A stretch of DNA of 64,000 nucleotides from assembly GCA_037176725.1 (NCBI GenBank), contig JAZBRS010000060.1, positions 59,362,001-59,426,000 on the forward strand. Direction: 5' to 3'. The translations under genes were made by a program, and so were the position numbers. The DNA comes from Posidonia oceanica. Taxonomy: Eukaryota; Streptophyta; Magnoliopsida; Alismatales; Posidoniaceae. Positions 59,901 through 64,000 of the stretch are shown piece by piece (position 1 is the stretch's first letter; every line of letters starts with the position of its first letter). The notes under the pieces are model-generated. The model was given only the letters and a program-made list of their open reading frames with translations, was not told where the DNA came from and made no database searches.

Positions 59901-62360
59901 TTCCTTTGCGGTCGATAGGTCCGAAACCTAACCTTCTGGTCAATAAGTCCGAAACTTATCACTTTTCATTTCCTTTGCGGTCGATTGGTCCGTAACCTAT
60001 CCTTTCGGTCGATAAGCCCGAAACTTATCGCTTTTCATTTCCTTTGCTGTCAATAGGTCTGAAACCTATCCTATCGGTCGATAAGTCTGAAGCTTATCAC
60101 TTTTCTTTTCCTTTGCGGTCGATAGGTCCGAAACCTATCCTCCCGGTCGCTACGTCCTAAACTTATCAATTTTCATTTCCTTTGTCTTCGATAGGCCCAA
60201 AACCAATCCTACCGGTCGATAAGTCTGAAACTTATCACTTTTCTTTTCCTTTGCTGTTGATAGGTCCGAAACCTATCCTTCTATTCGATAAGTCCGAAAC
60301 TTATCACTTTTCTTTTCCTTCGCGGTCGGTAGGTCCGAATCCTATCCATCCGGTCAACATGTCCGAAACTTATCACTTTTCTTTTCCTTTGCAGTCGATA
60401 GTCCGAAACCAATCCTGCCGGTTGATAAGTCCTAAACTTATCCCTTTTCATTTCCTCTGCATTCTATAGGCTCGATACCACAGCTTCCGGTCGATAAGTC
60501 TGAAACTTATCACTTTTCATTTCCTTTGCGATTATTAGGTCCGAAACCAATCCTTCGGGTTAACAAGTCAGAAACTTATCACTTTTCTTTTCCTATGCGG
60601 TCGATAGGTCAGAAACCTATCCTTCTGGTCGATAAGTGTGAAACGTATCAATTTTCTTTTCCTTTGCGGTCGATAGGTCCGAAACCTATCCTTCTGGTCG
60701 ATAACTCTGAAACTTATCACATTTCTTTTCCTTTGTGGTCGATAGGTCCGAAACCAATCGTTCTGATCGATAAGTCTGAAACTTAACACTTTTCTTTCGT
60801 TTGCGGTCGATAGGTCTGGAACCTTTCCATTCGGTCGATAAGTCTGAAATTTATCACTTTTCTTTTCCTTTGCGGTCGACAGTTCCGAAACCTATCCTTC
60901 CGGTCGATAAGTCCAAAACTTATCACTTTTCTTTTCCTTTGCTGTCGATAGGTCCGAAACCTATCCTTCCAGTTGATAAGTCTGAAACTTAACACTTTTC
61001 TTTTCCTTTGCGGTCGATATGTCCGAAACTTATCCCCTTTCTTTTCCTATGCGGTCGATTGGTCTGAAGCCTATCCTTCTGGTCGATAAGTCCGAAACTC
61101 ATCACTTTTCTTTCCCTTTGCGGTCGATAGGTCAGAAATCTATCCTACCGGTCCAAAGCCTATACTTCCGGTCGATAAGTCCGAAACTTATCACTTTTCT
61201 TTTCCTTTGCTGTCGTTAGGTCCGAAACCCATCCTTCCAGTCGATAAGTCTGAAACATAACACTTTTCTTTTCCTTTGCGGTCGATTTGTCCGAAACTTA
61301 TCTCCCTTCATTTCCTATGCGGTCGATTGGTCTAAAGCCTACCCTTCCAGTCGATAAGTCCGAAACTCATCACTTTTCTGTTCCGTTGCGGTCGATAGGT
61401 CAGAAATCAATCCTTCTGGTCCAAAGCCCATACTTCCGGTCGATAAGTCCGAAACTTATCACTTTTCTTTCCATTGCGGACGATTGGTCCGAAACCTAAC
61501 CTTCCGGTCGAGATGTCCAAAACGTATCACTATCCATTTCCATTGCGATCGATAGGTCCGAAACCTATCCTTCTAGTTGATAACTCCGAAACTTATCACT
61601 TTTCTTTTCCTTTGCAGTCGATCGGTCCGAAACCTATCCTCCCGGACGATAAGTCCTAAACTTATCACTTTTCTTTTCCTTTGCGTTTTGTAGGCCTGAA
61701 ACCAATCCTTTCGGTCGATAAGTCAGAAACATATCACTTTTCATTTCCATTGCGGTCAATAGGTTCGAAACTAATCTTTCGGTCGACAAGTCCGAAACTT
61801 ATCACATTTCTTTTCCTTCGTGGTCGATAGGTCGGAAACCTATCCATCGGGTCGATAAGTCCGAAACTTATCACTTTGCTTTTCCATTGCAGTCGATAGG
61901 TCCGAAAACTATCCATCCGTTCGATAAGACCGAAACTTATCACTTTCTTTTCCAATGCAGTCGATAGGTCCGAAACCTAACCTTCCGATCGATAAGTCTG
62001 AAACTTATCACTTTTCATTTCTTTTGGGTCGATAGGTCCGAAACCTATCCGTCCCGTCGATAAGTCAGAAACTTATCACTTCTTTTTTCCTTTGCGCTCG
62101 ATATGTCCGAAACTTATCACTTTTCTTTTCCGTTGCGCTCGATATGTCCGAAACTTATCAATTTTCTTTTCCTTTGCTGTCGATCGGTCCGAAACCTTAC
62201 CTTCCGGTCGATAAGTCCGAAACTTATCACTTTTCCTTTCCTTTGCGGTCGATTGTTCCGAAACCTATCCTTCCGATCGATAAGTCAGAAACTTTTCACT
62301 TTTCTTTTCCTTTGCGGTCGATTGGTCCGAAACCAATCCTTATGGTCGATAAGTCCAAAA

Positions 62361-62365
62361 CTTAT
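62361..62365. repeat. Presumed target-site duplication of the third LTR (CTTAT)
   Basis: Five bases before the LTR terminus TGTAGCG. They are the same five bases, at the same place in the satellite dyad, as for the solo LTR at 13641. The partner copy is beyond the window. Confidence 0.6.
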
Positions 62366-64000
62366 TGTAGCGATCTCGATCGGAACCAGGCTCGCTAACT
62401 CTAGCGGCGATTGAGATCCGAGGAAGAGGCTCAACTCGAAAACGCTTGAAATCGAGGAGAAAAGGGAAAGATAAGACAAATCAGAGTCGCCACCACGTCT
62501 ATTAACAGGAGACGAGGAAAATCGAGGAAATGCGTGGATCAACACGCAAAACCAAGCAAGGAATGCAAAGCAAAGCAATGCAAAGGAAGATAAATGCAAA
62601 CAAATGCAAAATAGATGACTCTAGCCTAGGATAAAGGCAGTATGGTCATTGCGGGCCAAAAGACAGGGTAAGGACTCCTGTTACGTGCGGGGAAGGTATT
62701 AGGCACCCCCGACACGCCCGAAAATCGGTCTTTCTAGGCTTACGCTCGCATACGCGGGGAAATGCAGGATTGAATGCCTATGTGCCTATAAATGCCTGAA
62801 TGAATGCTCAAGGCGTGCTCTAAGTGGGAAGAAACAAAGCAGAGAAGTAAACGTGCTTTCTAAATGCTCAGCTGCGTTGTCCGTGTTCCGAATTAGGCGA
62901 AACCTAACCCGTGAGAACTCCAGACAGTAAGCATCACAGCCCTACATGCAAATGCAAGCGAGAAAACAAAACAGCGAGAAAACCATGCAATGTGATCGAC
63001 ATGCAAAGGAAAATGACGTAAAACACGCAAAACGAGGCGAGAAATGAGCAATGCGCGCAAAACGATGCAAAAGAGCGAAAACAGCGTGCAAAACAAGACG
63101 AGAAAACAGAAAGGCACGCAAAACGGTACAAAAGAACGAAACCGGCACGCAAAACGAGCGGAAAACCAGGCAACACACAAAACGAGATAAGAAAACAGAA
63201 GGGCACGCAAAATGGTGCCAAAACGAGAGCAGGCGCGCAAAATGGTGCCAAAACGGCGAAGCAAAACCTCGAAGAAAGCCATGAGAATGCAAGAATGCAG
63301 AAAGTGGTTAGAAAAGGTCAAAGGGGAGTCAAAACAACGCGTGTGTAAGAACAGACGTCATTCAGGACCACTCAGAGTAGGTGTGAAGACCTACAGAGGG
63401 GAGAGGGGGCAAACGGAAGGATTACCACCTCTTAGCGACTGTTTCCCGCTAAACCGTTCCACGGTGTGTCTCGCATGCTGCCCAAAGCTCGCGATGCGAT
63501 CGGATCGTGGAAAAGGGGGAAGAAAGTCACACTAAGTAGCAAATCCAAGGAAAACTCAACACAAATCACACAGGAGTACGCGAAATGGGGATTTGAATAG
63601 ACAAGCAGAAAGGGGAAGTCCTATTCTACATGCTCGAAGAGACAGAAAGCGAAAACAAGGAAAACTATGCAAATGGCATGCAAATGAATGCAATACAGGG
63701 GTTCAGGAGGACATACCTGGAGATCCGGGAGCCTGATCTGAAATCTGTCTGGTCCATGCTGAAGAGCGCTTTACTGCGGTCGCCTGGGCAGCTTACTTGA
63801 GAAGATCCAACGGCCGGATTGAAAGATATCGCAGCTTCAAGGCAGAAGGGCCAGAACAGGGGAGAAGAATGGATCTAGGTGTTCAGGGGGTCCTAGGGGT
63901 GTGCGAAAAGGTCCTCCCAAGTGAAAGGGAGCTAAAAGTGCTTAGTGTGTGCGAGAAGATGCTAGAATGCAAGACTAAATGAATGCAGGATGCATGCAAA
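62366..64000 (-). mobile_element. Partial LTR of the same retrotransposon family, running off the window
   Basis: Begins TGTAGCGATCTCGATCGG and follows the other LTRs to the window edge, covering about the last 1.6 kb of the LTR in element orientation. It has about eight copies of the 30-bp repeat (63027-63243). Shared variants place it closer to the solo LTR than to the complete element. Whether a complete element or another solo LTR follows cannot be seen. Confidence 0.93.
63027..63243 (-). repeat. 30-bp tandem repeat in the third LTR (about 8 copies)
   Basis: Units with GCAAAAC or close variants at 63027, 63057, 63088, 63118, 63149, 63177, 63207 and 63237. It is homologous to the ten-copy array in the solo LTR. 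Confidence 0.8.

Larger units (their letters stand above)
46339..62365. repeat. 69-bp satellite array, right segment
   Basis: Same satellite resuming directly after the full-length element and running to the third LTR at 62366. It carries a clean copy of the 4.27-kb higher-order repeat (48319-52584, overlapping 50091-54361), followed by less regular blocks (54362-56276, 56277-59294). From about 60,500 to 61,600 the register is looser, with several shortened units such as those around 61,140-61,170 and 61,410-61,430 where half-units have been lost. Confidence 0.97.

Overview
This looks like plant nuclear heterochromatin, not bacterial or organellar DNA. About 37.5 kb of the 64 kb is one tandem satellite with a 69-bp monomer. 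The rest is LTR-retrotransposon sequence of a single family inserted into that satellite. I see no host protein-coding gene, rRNA, tRNA or CRISPR array. The species cannot be named from the sequence. A seed plant is suggested by the Tat/Ogre-type Ty3 Gag, the giant LTRs, the primer-binding-site type and the satellite/retroelement nesting.

Layout: 1-13640 satellite; 13641-19579 solo LTR flanked by the 5-bp target duplication CTTAT; 19580-27440 satellite; 27441-46338 complete 18.9-kb retroelement with two LTRs of about 5.75 kb, flanked by the duplication GTATG; 46339-62365 satellite; 62366-64000 start of a third LTR that leaves the window. All three elements lie in the same orientation (element sense = minus strand).

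Satellite: each 69-bp unit holds two imperfectly repeated 19-nt dyads, GATAGGT-CCGAA-ACCTATC and GATAAGT-CCGAA-ACTTATC, separated by a 9-nt linker and a 22-nt pyrimidine-rich spacer. The two dyads differ from each other by one paired (compensatory) change. Monomer variants are arranged in a higher-order repeat of about 4.27 kb (about 62 monomers), built from two related sub-blocks of about 1.78 kb and 2.49 kb. This period is seen on both sides of the retroelement insertions. Because 69 = 3 x 23, the array gives long open frames on both strands. I regard these as artefacts.

Retroelement: in element orientation it reads LTR (46338-40590), PBS (40588-40571), leader, one intact 714-codon gag (39296-37152), a 3.9-kb non-coding 3' region full of tandem repeats and hairpins, PPT (33200-33188), LTR (33187-27441). 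No protease, reverse transcriptase, RNase H or integrase is visible, so it is a non-autonomous gag-only element (TR-GAG type) that would need pol proteins from a relative. The two LTRs differ at only about 1% of positions (counted by eye), so the insertion is young.

The most interesting signal is that the element's 3' tandem repeats carry the dyad GATAGGTT-GACG-AACCTATC, whose arms are the same as the satellite dyad. This suggests, but does not prove, that the satellite arose from the 3' repeat region of a retroelement of this kind. That route is known in principle for Tat/Ogre elements.
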